Below are positions 28,787 to 39,743 of a DNA stretch of 64,000 bases, in pieces. This DNA comes from Diadophis punctatus similis (lineage: Eukaryota; Chordata; Lepidosauria; Squamata; Dipsadidae): contig JALIGW010000002.1 in the NCBI GenBank assembly GCA_023053685.1, positions 41,483,220 through 41,547,219 of the forward strand, written 5' to 3'. The translations under genes were made by a program, and so were the position numbers. Numbering within the stretch: position 1 is the first letter of the stretch; the number at the start of each line of letters is the position of its first letter. Under the pieces are notes generated by a model, which was not told where the DNA came from, did not search any database, and saw nothing but the letters and a program-made list of their open reading frames with translations.

Positions 28787-31000
28787 CATCTATCACTGTG
28801 GTTTCCTGGAGTCCTGGTACCTCTTCAGATCCCATCAGGCTCCTGACAAACTGGGTCACTGGACTTTGTAGCAGACTTGCCATCACTAGAGAAGTAAATG
28901 GGTGCTTTTTAGTCATGGTATACTTATTCAGTAAAATGTCTTTTTTTATCTCCTGTGAAGGACCCAACTTGAGGAGACAGTTTTTTTCTCTTTATATCCA
29001 GATATTTTCTCTGTGGCATTCCAGTTCAGCTGGTTTTAACTTGCAATTCAGTACACATTTCTGGCAAGCATAGTTGTCTCCTTGAAATATAGTCATCTAT
29101 TATTGGGTTATCACTTTACAATCAGATGGCCAATCAATAACATAACTCTGGAACAATACTTATATTGCTATTTATGATACCAGTCGAACAACTAGAACTG
29201 TCTTTTATTTTTTTCTGAGTTCACACATAATAATTGTCTTATTTATTTATGGAAATAATACTTTTGTCATCTATAGGTATCATCCTCAGTTTTTCTCATT
29301 AATCTATAGTTCCTGCAATCAGATTTTACTGCGTTGAAATGACAAGCCCTTTACTAGTTTGTCAAAACTAATTGGGTCAAGCTAAGCAGGGTTATCATTT
29401 TCAGGTTGATGTCAACAGCTCTGTCCCTCATTAAGGTTTTGGGATCAGATTTAGATTTTGATCTATCGTCTAAAAACTGGAAGGTCCAATGTATTGGACA
29501 TTTGTTGTCTTAATCCAATTTACCTCAGATTTTGGGTTCCGATTCTTGCTTATCAGGGTACTCAAATGGAATTCAACAATATATCTCAATTTTCTGAAAT
29601 GTGAGTTGAACACTTCAAAGTTCAACTCACTTACTTGGATTGAAGCCATAGAGAACAACTAACTACCCATACTTAGTGTCAAGATGTAAAAGCTTTAGCA
29701 CTCACAGAAGTTTAAATTCACAGCTTCTTCCTCCTACTTTATGAATTAACAGATATTTGGCATAGCATTGAAGTGCAAGAGTTTATTTAATGACCATCCC
29801 TGTCCTGGGAACAACTGATTTCTCCTTCCTTCAAGCTATTGCAATTATTATCTCTGTATCTACTGTTCTTTCACCATTTCTTGCTCATTGCTGATGTACT
29901 GGCAAATCCATTTCAGGCTTAATTTCCTCATAGATTTAGATTTGTACTTCCAAAATACTTTAGCTTGACCATGATCCCTTTTTGTTCACCAATTAGGTTT
30001 GCTATTAGACAGAGTAATGATGATGTCCATAAAGGACCTATGTCAATAGACAGCATGTTAGAGAATACAGTTGCTAGGAAACAATGACATAAATGGATAT
30101 TACTTTCAAGGCCAATTGATGTACTCCATTGACACTTTGGTCAGCTAGTGTGGGAAGCAGAATACTTGGGGAGAAAAATATCTTATGTGAATAGAGTCAA
30201 AACTATTTTTTGTTTATTATTTTTTCTTTTGAAAATATACTAATTTCAATATTAGTTATTTTAAATTTAGTGGATTTATCCAAGTTTTTATTATATTGTT
30301 TCATATACTCATTACACAATGCAGGTGTGTGAATGAGTAACATCTATGTTGTTTCCCAATAGAAGAGAATATCTGCTTTCTTATTGTAAATAGGTAGATG
30401 GAAGGGAGGGAGGGAGGGAGGGAGGGAGGGAGGAAGATATAACAGCATTTAGCTGTTATTTTCACTATCCAGATTACTGATTGCACTTTGCTAAATGAAA
30501 TCAAAGTTGAAATTCCATTTCTTTATATATATCTTTCTCTATTTACATTTCCTTAAATTTACATTTCATGTGTGTGCATTGTCTCTCTGTGTGTGTGTGT
30601 GTGTGTGTATACATGATAATAAATCTCTAACAAGTAATGTCCATTTTTAAAACCCATAACAATTTAAAACAGCCTGTTCTGCAATTTGTCAGCAGAGACA
30701 TACAGTTTTAAATTATATTTTTCATATAGATTGGAAAACCTGTCCAACACAAAATAAATTTAATCTATAAGTAGCTTTTATTGCAACACATTAACCATTG
30801 GTATAACCCACAATAATTTAAATTCACATTTTTTTAAATGAACTCATTTTCCAGTAGAAACTTTGAGATCAAACTTCTCTTAGGAAGTAAAACAACCCAT
30901 TCTCAAAAGGTAAACCTTCTTTCATGCTGAAAAGCATTTTTATGTTTCTTATATAATCTTCAAAAACTAGAAACATTTAATATAAAACAATATTTAAACT
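28787..31000. other. Unique-looking AT-rich stretch
   Basis: No gene recognised across 2.2 kb. It contains (GGGA)n at 30403-30433 and (GT)n at 30586-30608. Confidence 0.45.
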
Positions 31001-31018
31001 AACCCTAACCCTAACCCT
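31001..31018. repeat. Short interstitial telomere-like repeat
   Basis: Three CCCTAA-type units (CTAACCCTAACCCTAACC). It abuts the start of a CR1-like LINE fragment. Confidence 0.75.
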
Positions 31019-31740
31019 CAAAATGACGCTATAGAGCACTGCACACCAGAACAACTAGACACAAGAACAGTTTTTTCCTGAACACCATCACTCTGCTAAA
31101 CAAACAATTCCCTCAACAATGTCAAACTATTTACTAAGTCTGCACTACTATTAATCTTCTCATCGTTCCCATCACCCATCTCCTCCCACCGGAGGTAATT
31201 TTCTCCCAGTTCGGACTGGTTTGGCCGAAGCGGTAGCAAACCGCTGGTGACATCATGATGATGTCATGGAACCGGATTGGTCAGTGCCGGTCCGTGGAGG
31301 CAGCCATTTTTTTTCCTTTTTTGGGGGGAAATTTATTTTGGGAATTTTTTGCGGGTTTTTTCTTTTGTGCATGCGCAGAAGCCGAGTTTCCGACACTGCG
31401 CATGCATTGCCATCTTGTTTTCGGCTTTTTTTGGATTTTTTTTCTGATATTTTGCCACTGCACTCCCATGTGGTGTGGGAGGAAGTGAACCGGCAGTGAG
31501 GTAAGTTAGAACCTACCCCTGCCTCCCACTAATGACAGTATGACTGTAACTTTTTTGCTTGTATCCTTACAATTTATATTGACTGGTTCCTAATATGATT
31601 TGATTGCTTATTTGTACCCGGACTATCATTAAGTGTTGTACCTTATGATTCTTGACGAACATATCTTTTCTTTTATGTACACTGAGAGCATATGCACCAA
31701 GACAAATTCCTTGTGTGTCCAATCACACTTGGCCAATAAA
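31019..31740 (+). mobile_element. CR1-like LINE 3' end (snake type), split by a MITE
   Basis: Coding remnant RTTRHKNSFFLNTI, then 3' UTR blocks ACTATTAATCTTCTCATCG, TGTACACTGAGAGCATATGC and CACACTTGGCCAATAAAATT. The same blocks occur uninterrupted at 42583-42893. The copy is split at 31190-31521 by a MITE. Its end runs into an (ATTCT)n array, the known seeding of pentamer microsatellites by snake CR1/L3-type LINEs. Confidence 0.85.
31190..31521. mobile_element. hAT MITE, family A (332 bp)
   Basis: 8-bp duplication CCTCCCAC at 31182-31189 and 31522-31529. The empty site is visible in the paralogous copy at about 42680 (CTCCTCCCACTTATGAC). The right end AGAACCTACCCCTG is recognisable; the left end CGGAGGTAATTTTC is diverged. 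It contains GTGCATGCGCAGAAGC and ACTGCGCATGCATT. Confidence 0.87.
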
Positions 31741-31796
31741 ATTCTATTCTATTCTATTCTATTCTATTCTATTCTATTCTATTCTATTCTATTCTG
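31741..31796. repeat. (ATTCT)n microsatellite
   Basis: About eleven ATTCT units growing from the LINE 3' end. Confidence 0.97.
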
Positions 31797-33374
31797 ACAA
31801 ATTATTTCTTAGGTGGAGGACTGTATTTTGACTATATTACACTGTATGTTAACTTTTGTAACCAGAAACTACTTGGAAGATTAAAACCCTTTTGTGCTTT
31901 TCATTTTTTAAGAAATGCTTAATAATGGCAAACATGTTATTCTTGTTTAATAGTACCCCAAAGACATTACTAAGACCTTGGGGGAATATATTAGAATCTA
32001 CCTTCCATAAATATATCAAATGGAATTATTCTTCCATTAGAAAGACCCATTTGTAATGTTTACGTGTACAACTTTTGAAATCCTAAATGAGCTATCACTA
32101 ATAGATACGACAGCAATTGTAAATCAAAATGTACATAGAGAAATTAAGCACAGAGGAATGATTGGATGACATTTGCATTAAGTGATGAAATGCAATATGC
32201 AAAGCCAAGAACTATGAAAAGTTCCAACAAAGACAGGTGCACTCCAATATACCGTTTATCACAGAACTAATGAATGTTGAATCTAATCCCGTTCTAATAT
32301 CTTCTGTTGCACTTCCACAGCTGTGCCATTTATTGCTTCCTGTTTTGGAAAAAAAGAAAAAAAAAGTTAATGGTGAAATTTGTCTATTCACCTGAATATT
32401 TGCTAGCTATGTCTTAATATCCACCATCAAAAGCAAGAACTGTGGAGTGAGGAAATTAAGAGAAAAAGAGACATTTTGGCTAAAATATATTGTATGTTAT
32501 ACAATTTTTCAACTAATCAAGAATTTCACAAGTACATTCACACAAACTTCAAAGTGTTTCTTTTGACATCAAGGCTTTTGTGATAAACTATTGCACTTTA
32601 GGGACAACACTGTTTAGCAGAATTTCTGCTAAACTGGCCCCATGCCTGGAAGTTTGAATAAATATAGCTTACATTTCATTCTGCAAGAAATTGTATGCAT
32701 TTTGAGATATCTTAATAATAACATGCATGAGTGATCTCAAAGTTCAAAATATAAATCTATTGATCAAGCACTGTTAATCAGGAAAAGTGACAAATAGGAA
32801 AAGCGAACAGAAAGCTGATGAACAGGCATTGGGTCTTATTATACCACAATCTTTCTAATTGCAAGATATTTGTAAGATACAGAATATCCAGCTTACTTAT
32901 TTTTCCCCCACATTGTTTTCATTAATTGCCCCTTCAGGAGTGTGGCTACTTTGTGCTCAGCAGGAGATACGGTGAGCAGTCAGCTTCTCTAATGAAGAAG
33001 GAAAGCAGAGAAGAAACACATTAGAAAGCACATTTTTCTAAATGTAGAGACCCAGGTGGGGATGAGAAGGAGGTTGTTGGCAATTGCAAAGCCAATGGAC
33101 TTTTTCCCTGCTTCTGTCATGTCACTGCCAGACTGCAAGCAACCGTATGATTGCTGTTTCCAACAATAATTGTGTATTGGAGATGTTAGTATTTCCTTTG
33201 TTATATTTTCTTAAATTATTTGAATAATAATAATTTTGGATTTACAAGATATATGAACACTATAAGCAAAAAAATTTGCCTTGCATGCATTAATACTTAT
33301 GAGGATAATTTTACTTATGATTACATGATAAATAATAAGTAACTTGAGGATTATTTCCCAGCCAGATACCAGAA
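31797..33374. other. Unassigned AT-rich stretch
   Basis: No gene or recognisable repeat. Confidence 0.45.
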
Positions 33375-33460
33375 CAGTGTTTTGCAACCTGTGTGGACTA
33401 CAACTCCCAGAATTTTGGGAAGTCCATACATCTTAAAGTCAACAAGGTTGACAAACACTG
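33375..33460. mobile_element. Small hAT-like MITE (86 bp)
   Basis: Inverted ends CAGTGTTTTGCAACCTG and AAGGTTGACAAACACTG. Flanks TACCAGAA and TACTAGTA match at 6 of 8 positions. The interior has ACTACAACTCCCAGAATTTT, shared with the small MITEs at 61977 and 62845. Confidence 0.75.
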
Positions 33461-33602
33461 TACTAGTACAGAGATAATTTGTCATGGAATGACAGCACAA
33501 CAAATGGCTGCAATCAACTATTGCAACATGGTGTGTGGATGCTCCTCCATGACAAATTATCCTTTGGAATAATTGTGAATGATCCAAGTTACACATTACA
33601 CG

Positions 33603-33667
33603 TGTAGTGTAGTGTAGTGTAGTGTAGTGTAGTGTAGTGTAGTGTAGTGTAGTGTAGTGTAGTGTAG
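33603..33667. repeat. (TAGTG)n microsatellite
   Basis: About 13 TAGTG pentamers, passing directly into a GGGCA array. Confidence 0.97.
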
Positions 33668-33716
33668 GGCAGAGCAGGGCAGGGCAGGGCAGGGCAGGGC
33701 AGGGCAGGGCAGGGCA
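33668..33716. repeat. (GGGCA)n microsatellite
   Basis: About nine GGGCA pentamers with one GAGCA variant. GGG runs every 5 bp give strong G-quadruplex potential. It ends 40 bp before DIRS-B. Confidence 0.97.
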
Positions 33717-33767
33717 GTGTAGTACAGACTAAAAACTGGAAGATCATAAGTTCCAATTCTCCATAGT

Positions 33768-33870
33768 GGGTGGCGCTAGCCTCCAAGATTGGGATGACCT
33801 CATCCATCAGCCAATCAGGACTGAGTCTGACCTCATATAAAAGCTGTCACCGTGCCATATTCCCCCTCTT
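33768..33870 (+). repeat. DIRS-B left inverted terminal repeat
   Basis: Identical, inverted, to 39744-39846 over all 103 bp. It holds CCAATCAGG near 33820 and TATAAAAG near 33836, reading inward. Confidence 0.97.
33820..33843 (+). promoter_or_regulatory. DIRS-B CCAAT/TATA promoter
   Basis: CCAATCAGG and CATATAAAAGC in the left ITR, at ordinary promoter spacing. Transcription would start a short way into the leader. An identical box set lies in the right ITR on the minus strand. Confidence 0.65.
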
Positions 33871-34956
33871 TCGACTCAGTCCTAGGCCTAGGATTGTTTC
33901 TCCCCAACTTCGCAGTTTTTTTGCTATCACCTTCTACTAAATCCAGAATTTGGACCATCTATCAACTTTATCCTGACTGTGAGTGTGTTCTCAACTGTCC
34001 TGTCATCGGGGGTGTTGGGACTGTCTGGGCGGGCTGCGGCCTAGTCCCCGGCCTACCTCCACCTTTGGTGGTTGGTTGCCATCCTCACAGTGCGGCCTGG
34101 CATTCCTGATTCCATCCTGTCACAGAAGCCTAGCGCTTGGGTGACCAGCAGCCAGGGTGGCCTTTTGCCACTTCCGCGGAGAGAGACCCTCCTTGGATTG
34201 CCCCGCAGAAGCCCAGCGCTTGAGCGGTCAGGGCCGTTATCTCTCCACCTCCGCCCCCCATAATTGGCCCCTCAGAATTTCTGCCTGCCTTTTGGGGTGC
34301 GTGGCCTCGTGAGGGCGAGTGCCGGCGGTCCAGTCGGCAGCTCATCGGCCTGTGTGACCGCCCCTCCTCACTGAGGCCTGTCAGCTTGGCGAGAGCCCTC
34401 CGTGGCTAATTGCCCCGTTTGCCTGCTGTTTGCTCGGTCGGGGCCTATTTGGGAGGCTCCGCGGCCTAGTCGGCAGCAACTTCGGCTGCAGGCCGCGCCC
34501 TCCATCCTTGTTACTTTTTGCCGCCCGGAGGAGCAACGCTCCCGCCCCTCAGCTGTTTCGGCAGAGCGCGCAGCCGCAGATCGCCCCAGCCGTCTTCTGC
34601 CAACTCGACCGTTGCGAGGCTTCCCTGGCCTTCACGCGCAGCCACACAAGGTCCTCCTGACGTCACAGGGATTCCCCTGTGACGCGCCTCTCCCCTAGCT
34701 GGTTGGCGGCTCTCGGAGCGAAGAGGACTGCGGCCGCAGCTTTTTTTCTCGCCGCCGCCGCCGCCGCTGCAGCATTAGGGTCGCCCGGCATCCAGGACCT
34801 GTGGGGGGCTCCCTCCTTACGGCTTGCTGTGCTGCTGCCCTCTGACCACCTGAGGCTTCTGGGCATCGACGGAGGACCCTCTTCAGACCCTCCCAGGCAC
34901 CAGCATCGGGCCGTAAAAGCGCCCCCTGCTGCTTACAAACCTCCACTGCCTCCAGG
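33871..34956 (+). other. DIRS-B 5' leader
   Basis: About 1.1 kb of GC-rich, CpG-rich sequence before gag ATG 34957. Several short upstream ATGs and a CGCCGCCGCCGCCGCC run near 34752. No conserved protein is seen; ORFs here are by-products of composition. Confidence 0.6.
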
Positions 34957-36603
34957 ATGTCGGAAAAGGCCACCTCTGGCAGGAATAAGCCCAGGCAGGC
35001 CAAGGACAAGGAAGGTGGGTCAGGTAAATCCCCCCCACCGTCTGGGCACCGGGACCGCTCCCCCATCCATAGCTCAGACAGGGCCGCTGCTTCCTCCAAG
35101 GGATCAGACAAGGCCAAGCCCTCATCCAAGGGATCCCATTCCGACAGGGACAAGGCCCACAAGGCTGCTGAGCGCTCTACACTGCCACCTGCTGCTGCAG
35201 CCCCCACAGCGCACCATGAGCCCTCTCTGAGGGACCGGCGCTCCTCCGGCACCATTTCATTGGACAACCCGGACTTATCCCTGGGGGAGGATGACATCTG
35301 GGAGGACCCCAGCCCGGGCTCAAGCACAGCCGCAGCTCCCCTGCACACGGCCTCATCACAATTCTACACCCCTGAGGCCCTGATCCAAGCCGCCCTGATC
35401 CAAGCCGCTATTGCACAAGGCATTGAGGCAGGCATGAGGCACGTGGCTGCCACGTCACCGCTTCCAGCCGTGGTCCCCCAGTTGCCCCCGTCTCGTCCAT
35501 CGGCCGCTCCAGCCGCGGAACCTGCTGCCACAACCGAGGCCGACCCGGGCTCACCTTTGTCGCTCCATGGGCAGGACGATCGGGTACAGGACTTGGAGCT
35601 CTCTGAGGACGAAGATCTCACCCCTGAGGCCCCAGTGGTCACTGGATTATTTAATCCGGCCTTATTCAAGTCCTTGCTCCACAAGGCCAGGGCCACGGCC
35701 AAATTTTCCTCCAAGGACCAGGTGCCCTCCGGGGACGAACCTGAGGACCCTCTTTTCGAGGAAACCACCTCACTGGTGGAAGTTGTCCCGGCTCCCAAGC
35801 TCTTTGTGGAGTCAGTGCTTAAGCAGTGGGCATCCCCGACGGCCGGCGTCACTCCATCGGCTGCGGACAAGCGGTTCTTTAATGTTTCCACTGCTCTGGC
35901 TCAACATCTGCCAGTTCCCCCAGTAGAACCGGCCATTAAAGCTCTGTACTCTCCCGCGCAGATGCCCGGAGACTCTGAGGAGTTACTCCGCCCAGAGGAC
36001 AGACGCACCGAACAAGCCCTGCAAAAGACATACCAGGCGGCCGCCTGGGCTGTCAAAGCCTCGGCAACGGCTTCATTCTTCTGCCGGACGTCTATTCGAT
36101 GGCTGAAGGCTCTGCAGGAGCACCTGCCCCCCTCCGACGTCCGAGCGAGGCAGGACATCAACAAGCTCATCGCCGCCTCGCAGTTCACCTCGGACGCAAC
36201 GCTCCAGGCAACCCGCTTTGCTGCCAGAGCCATGGGCACTTCTGTGGTGGCGCGCAGAATGCACTGGCTGAGGAGCTGGCCCGCTGACTGTTGCCACAAG
36301 TGGCGGCTAGCCGGAGCTCCGGTGGCAAACAAGTCGCTCTTTGGTGAGGCCCTCGATCCCTACCTAATCGAGACTAAGGACAAACGCAAGGTCTTGCCAA
36401 ACTCCACCAGGAAGGCACAAGCCAAGCCTCAGAATCCTGCCCCGGCGTTCCCCAGGCGACAATATAGGGCGCCTTCCTATACCCAAAATAGGTCACGGGC
36501 CTCGCCCCGCCAGACTCAGGGTCAAGACAGGGCCAATTCCAATCAACAATCCAAGCGCCCTTTTCGGAAGGCAGGCGGTCGCCCCTTCCGCCGCTACAAG
36601 TAG
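34957..36603 (+). CDS. gag: DIRS-B gag-like protein
   Basis: An open frame of 548 residues. The N-terminal 80 residues are Lys/Ser/Arg-rich and low complexity (MSEKATSGRNKPRQAKDK; SSKGSDKAKPSSKG). The middle holds Ala/Pro-rich then acidic segments (LELSEDEDLTPE, residues about 208-220) and a more globular part with repeated Ala/Leu helices (residues about 290-450). The C-terminus is strongly basic (SKRPFRKAGGRPFRRYK), fitting nucleic-acid binding. No CCHC knuckle is visible, normal for DIRS gag. It would form the retroelement particle. The stop TAG at 36601-36603 overlaps the next frame by one base. ATG 34957 is the first Met of the frame. Confidence 0.85.
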   Translation: MSEKATSGRNKPRQAKDKEGGSGKSPPPSGHRDRSPIHSSDRAAASSKGSDKAKPSSKGSHSDRDKAHKAAERSTLPPAAAAPTAHHEPSLRDRRSSGTISLDNPDLSLGEDDIWEDPSPGSSTAAAPLHTASSQFYTPEALIQAALIQAAIAQGIEAGMRHVAATSPLPAVVPQLPPSRPSAAPAAEPAATTEADPGSPLSLHGQDDRVQDLELSEDEDLTPEAPVVTGLFNPALFKSLLHKARATAKFSSKDQVPSGDEPEDPLFEETTSLVEVVPAPKLFVESVLKQWASPTAGVTPSAADKRFFNVSTALAQHLPVPPVEPAIKALYSPAQMPGDSEELLRPEDRRTEQALQKTYQAAAWAVKASATASFFCRTSIRWLKALQEHLPPSDVRARQDINKLIAASQFTSDATLQATRFAARAMGTSVVARRMHWLRSWPADCCHKWRLAGAPVANKSLFGEALDPYLIETKDKRKVLPNSTRKAQAKPQNPAPAFPRRQYRAPSYTQNRSRASPRQTQGQDRANSNQQSKRPFRKAGGRPFRRYK

Positions 36604-38488
36604 TGGACCCAACTTCTCCCATTGGGGGTCGCCTGCGTTTTTTCGCTAGGCGGTGGGAGGAGATTACCACGGACGCTTGGGTGCGCGAGACCCTAACACT
36701 CGGACTCGCCTTGGATCTCCTCTCCACTCCCCCCGACTCCTTCATGAGGTGCTCCCAGTCCTCCAACCCGCAGAAACGGGCCCAGATGCTTGAAGCCATC
36801 CAGCATCTGCTGGAGATTGAGGCCATCCAGCGGGTCCCGGAGGACCAACGGGGGCAAGGATTCTACTCCAATTTGTTCCTCGTGGAGAAGTCATCGGGGG
36901 GGTGGAGAGCGGTATTAGATCTCAAGCGCCTGAACAAATTCTTGGTGTACAAGAAATTTAAGATGCACACTCTACAGTCCATATTGGACGGCATCCGTAG
37001 GGGTGACTTTCTGTGCTCTATCGACCTCACTGAGGCATATTTGCATGTCCCAATTCGGCCTTCCCACCAAAAGTTCCTGCGGTCCTCATATGACAACGAA
37101 CACTATCAGTATTCGGCCCTTCCATTCGGCCTCTCCTCGGCACCCAGGGTCTTCACAAAGATTCTGGCCGCCCTTGCAGCTCACTTGAGGGCAGTGCCGA
37201 TTCGAATACAGTGTTACCTCGATGACATTTTAATTCAGTCGTCTTCTCTGGCCCGGGCAGAGCTGGACCTGCAGACCACCATGGACGTTCTGCAAGACCA
37301 TGGCTTCTCCCTCAACCTGGAGAAGAGCCACTTGAGTCCCTCCACTCGCATCACTCACTTGGGGGCCATTGTGGATTCTCTGGAGTGCAGGGTGTATCTA
37401 TCGGAGGAAAGACAACTCAGTCTTTCTTCTCTGACCCAACAGGTTCTTGGACAGGGGTGGGTTCCGCTGAACCTCCTGTCATCCCTGTTGGGAAAAATGA
37501 TATCCGCTATACATATAACACCCTGGGCACAACTGCACTCCAGAGACCTCCAATGGTTTCTTTTGCCGTTTCAGCGGGCGAACAAGTCCAACTCTTCGGC
37601 CAAGGTCCAGCTCCCGGCGGCGGTACGGCGATCCCTGCATTGGTGGCGGTCCCCGGCGATCAGCAACGGTTCCTGCTTCCTCGAACCTCGCCGGGTGACG
37701 GTGACATCGGATGCCAGCCTTTACGGGTGGGGCGCCCACACCTCATCTCACGTGGCGCAGGGCACCTGGACCGCAGCGGAATCGACGGCCAGCATCAACC
37801 TCCTGGAGCTACGAGTGGCGTCCCTGGGCCTCCGGCAATTCCAGCACATCCTGACGGGGCAACACGTCCTCCTGTTGACGGACAACGTGACCACCAAAGC
37901 CCACGTCAACAGGCAAGGTGGGACTGCCTCGCGCCGCCTGCTCTCCGAGGCCAAGGAATTGGGCCTCTGGGCGGAACGGCACCTCCTCTCCTCCGGGCGG
38001 AGCACATCTCGGGGGTGTCGAACCGCACAGCGGACTGGCTCAGCCGCCACGACGTCGACACAGCAGAGTGGGCACTGCACCCAGACATCTTTCGGGAGCT
38101 GACGGCCCGATTTGGCAACCCGGTGGCCGACCTCTTTGCGACCCCACTGAATGCCAAGCTCCCACGCTTCATCACGCGGTATCGGACACCCGGTGCGATG
38201 GACACGGACGCCCTCCGTTGCCCATGGCCCAGGGGCCTCTTATACGCATTTCTGCCCCTTCCACTCATTCCCCGAGTTATCAGGAAGATGCTAGACGAGC
38301 AGGCGGAACTGATCCTATTGGCCCCCCATTGGCCGCGACGGCCATGGTTCGCGGACCTCAAGTCGCTCTCGACCGGCCCATCCTGGAGGATCCCGCAGAC
38401 AGCATCGTCGCTCTCCCAGGGGTCAGTTCAGCACCCGGATCCGCAGTGGCTCCAACTGACCGCCTGGTGCTTGAGCGGCGCACCCTGA
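36603..38488 (+). pseudogene. pol: DIRS-B RT/RNase H/methyltransferase ORF (one frameshift)
   Basis: The RT domain covers residues about 85-230: LVEKSSGGWRAVLDLKRLN, SIDLTEAYLHVPI (Asp 141), ALPFGLSSAP and CYLDDILIQ (YLDD at 205-208). RNase H follows with Asp 370 (VTSDAS), Glu 402 (LLELRV) and Asp 427 (LTDNVTT). Near 37989-37994 one base is missing, so the frame runs off to 38102. The -1 frame continues with AEHISGVSNRTADWLS and the methyltransferase-like block LFATPLNAKLPRF, LLYAFLPLPLIPRVIRK and LLAPHWPRRPWF, ending at 38488. The frame opens at GTG 36603 just after gag; no upstream ATG is available, and the first in-frame ATG is near 36744, so initiation is uncertain (re-initiation or fusion possible). 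Confidence 0.92.
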
Positions 38489-39549
38489 CTCTTCGCGGGG
38501 TCCCCGAGTACATTATCTGTACTTTGCTTTCCTCACGCCGGGCCTCCACCATCCGCATCTACAACTCCACCTGGCGGACGTTTCACGATTGGTGTGTCGG
38601 CGCCGGCTTCAACCCGATCGACCTTTCGGTCATCCAGGTCCTCCAATTTCTGCAAGCGGGCCTCAACAAGGGTCTCTCGCCCAGCACTTTGCGGCGACAG
38701 GTGGCAGCGCTCTCAACGGTCCTGTCCTGCCACTCTTCTGCACCTTTGTCAACGCATCCCTTGGTCGTTCGTTTCTTGAAGGCGGCGGTCATTATCTCGC
38801 CTCCAGTGGTACATAGGTACCCCACCTGGGACCTGCAGAAGGTCCTTCTGGCACTGACCGAGGCCCCCTACGAGCCCCTCCGGACAGTTTCGCTGCAACA
38901 CCTTACACATAAGGTTGCCTTTTTGGTGGCGATCACTTCATCCCGGAGGATATCCGAACTGGCAGCCCTCTCCGTCCGGGACGATCTCTGTATTTTTCAT
39001 CCGGACCGGGTGGTGCTTCGCCTTGACCCCACATTCCTGCCCAAGGTCAATACATACTTCCACAGGGCACAGGAAGTGGTTCTTCCTTCCTTCTGCTCTC
39101 CACCTACATCGCCGACCGAGCGTAAATGGCACGCTGTCGATGTCCGGCGGGCGATAAAAATCTACAGGGTACGCACGGCGGCGTTCCGCCGCTCCGAATC
39201 CTTGTTCGTGGGATTCCACGCCTCGTCCATGGGTCGCAAGGCTTCAGCGGCGATGGTCGGTCGCTGGATACGAGCAGTCATCGCGGACGCTTACCGACAA
39301 CAGGACCTGCCTCGTCCGCCACGTCTGACGGCACACTCGACGCGCAGCGCCGCCACCTCGGCAGCTTGGACTACTAATGCCTCATTGGAGGAACTCTGCC
39401 AAGCGGCAACGTGGTCTTCCCCGTTGCCCTTCATCAGACATTATAAAGTAGACTCCTTTGCCTCTGCTGAGGCGGACTTTGGGCGCAGGGTCTTGCAGAC
39501 CATAGGGTCGCCTGACGGGGTCTCTGACCTTGGTGACAGCCCTCCCTAG
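38344..39549 (+). CDS. DIRS-B tyrosine recombinase
   Basis: Intact 402-residue frame from ATG 38344, overlapping the methyltransferase-like end of the RT ORF in another frame, as in other DIRS. The N-terminal core-binding region has STWRTFHDWCVGAGFNP and LSPSTLRRQVAALSTVL. The catalytic domain carries Arg 202 (RRISELAAL), His 331 and Arg 334 (AHSTRSAAT) and Tyr 367 (IRHYKVD), the full R-H-R-Y set. It joins the circular DNA product to the target in the nucleus without duplicating target bases. The frame stays open upstream to 37918, but that part only shadows RNase H. It ends just before the internal complementary region. Confidence 0.93.
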   Translation: MVRGPQVALDRPILEDPADSIVALPGVSSAPGSAVAPTDRLVLERRTLTLRGVPEYIICTLLSSRRASTIRIYNSTWRTFHDWCVGAGFNPIDLSVIQVLQFLQAGLNKGLSPSTLRRQVAALSTVLSCHSSAPLSTHPLVVRFLKAAVIISPPVVHRYPTWDLQKVLLALTEAPYEPLRTVSLQHLTHKVAFLVAITSSRRISELAALSVRDDLCIFHPDRVVLRLDPTFLPKVNTYFHRAQEVVLPSFCSPPTSPTERKWHAVDVRRAIKIYRVRTAAFRRSESLFVGFHASSMGRKASAAMVGRWIRAVIADAYRQQDLPRPPRLTAHSTRSAATSAAWTTNASLEELCQAATWSSPLPFIRHYKVDSFASAEADFGRRVLQTIGSPDGVSDLGDSPP

Positions 39550-39572
39550 GGGACGATACGGCTTTGGTATGT

Positions 39573-39665
39573 CCCAATCTTGGAGGCTAGCGCCACCCAC
39601 TATGGAGAAAGGGCGTTGTTACTTACCTGAACGCCCATTCTCGTAGGGTGGCGCTAGCCTCCAAG
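39573..39665. repeat. DIRS-B internal complementary region
   Basis: CCCAATCTTGGAGGC...ATGGAGAA is the reverse complement of the left terminus. AAGGGCGTTGTTACTTACCT...GCCTCCAAG is that of the right terminus. The two meet at TATGGAGAAAGGGCG, the circle junction. Confidence 0.95.
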
Positions 39666-39709
39666 TCCCTCCCTTTTGGGTGTTGTACTTACTGAAGGTG
39701 TGCGTGGGG

Positions 39710-39715
39710 AATAAA
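39710..39715 (+). terminator. Possible DIRS-B poly(A) signal
   Basis: AATAAA lies after the recombinase and internal complementary region, about 30 bp before the right ITR. Confidence 0.5.
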
Positions 39716-39743
39716 CTATGGGTCTGACCTACTCCTTCGTCTC

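Noticed and set aside
28372..29073. 233-residue plus-strand frame
   Set aside because: Antisense of the hAT transposase remnant, extended by chance into flank.
35364..36826. Minus-strand frames of 143-175 residues across DIRS-B gag
   Set aside because: Shadows of the gag frame in CpG-rich sequence.
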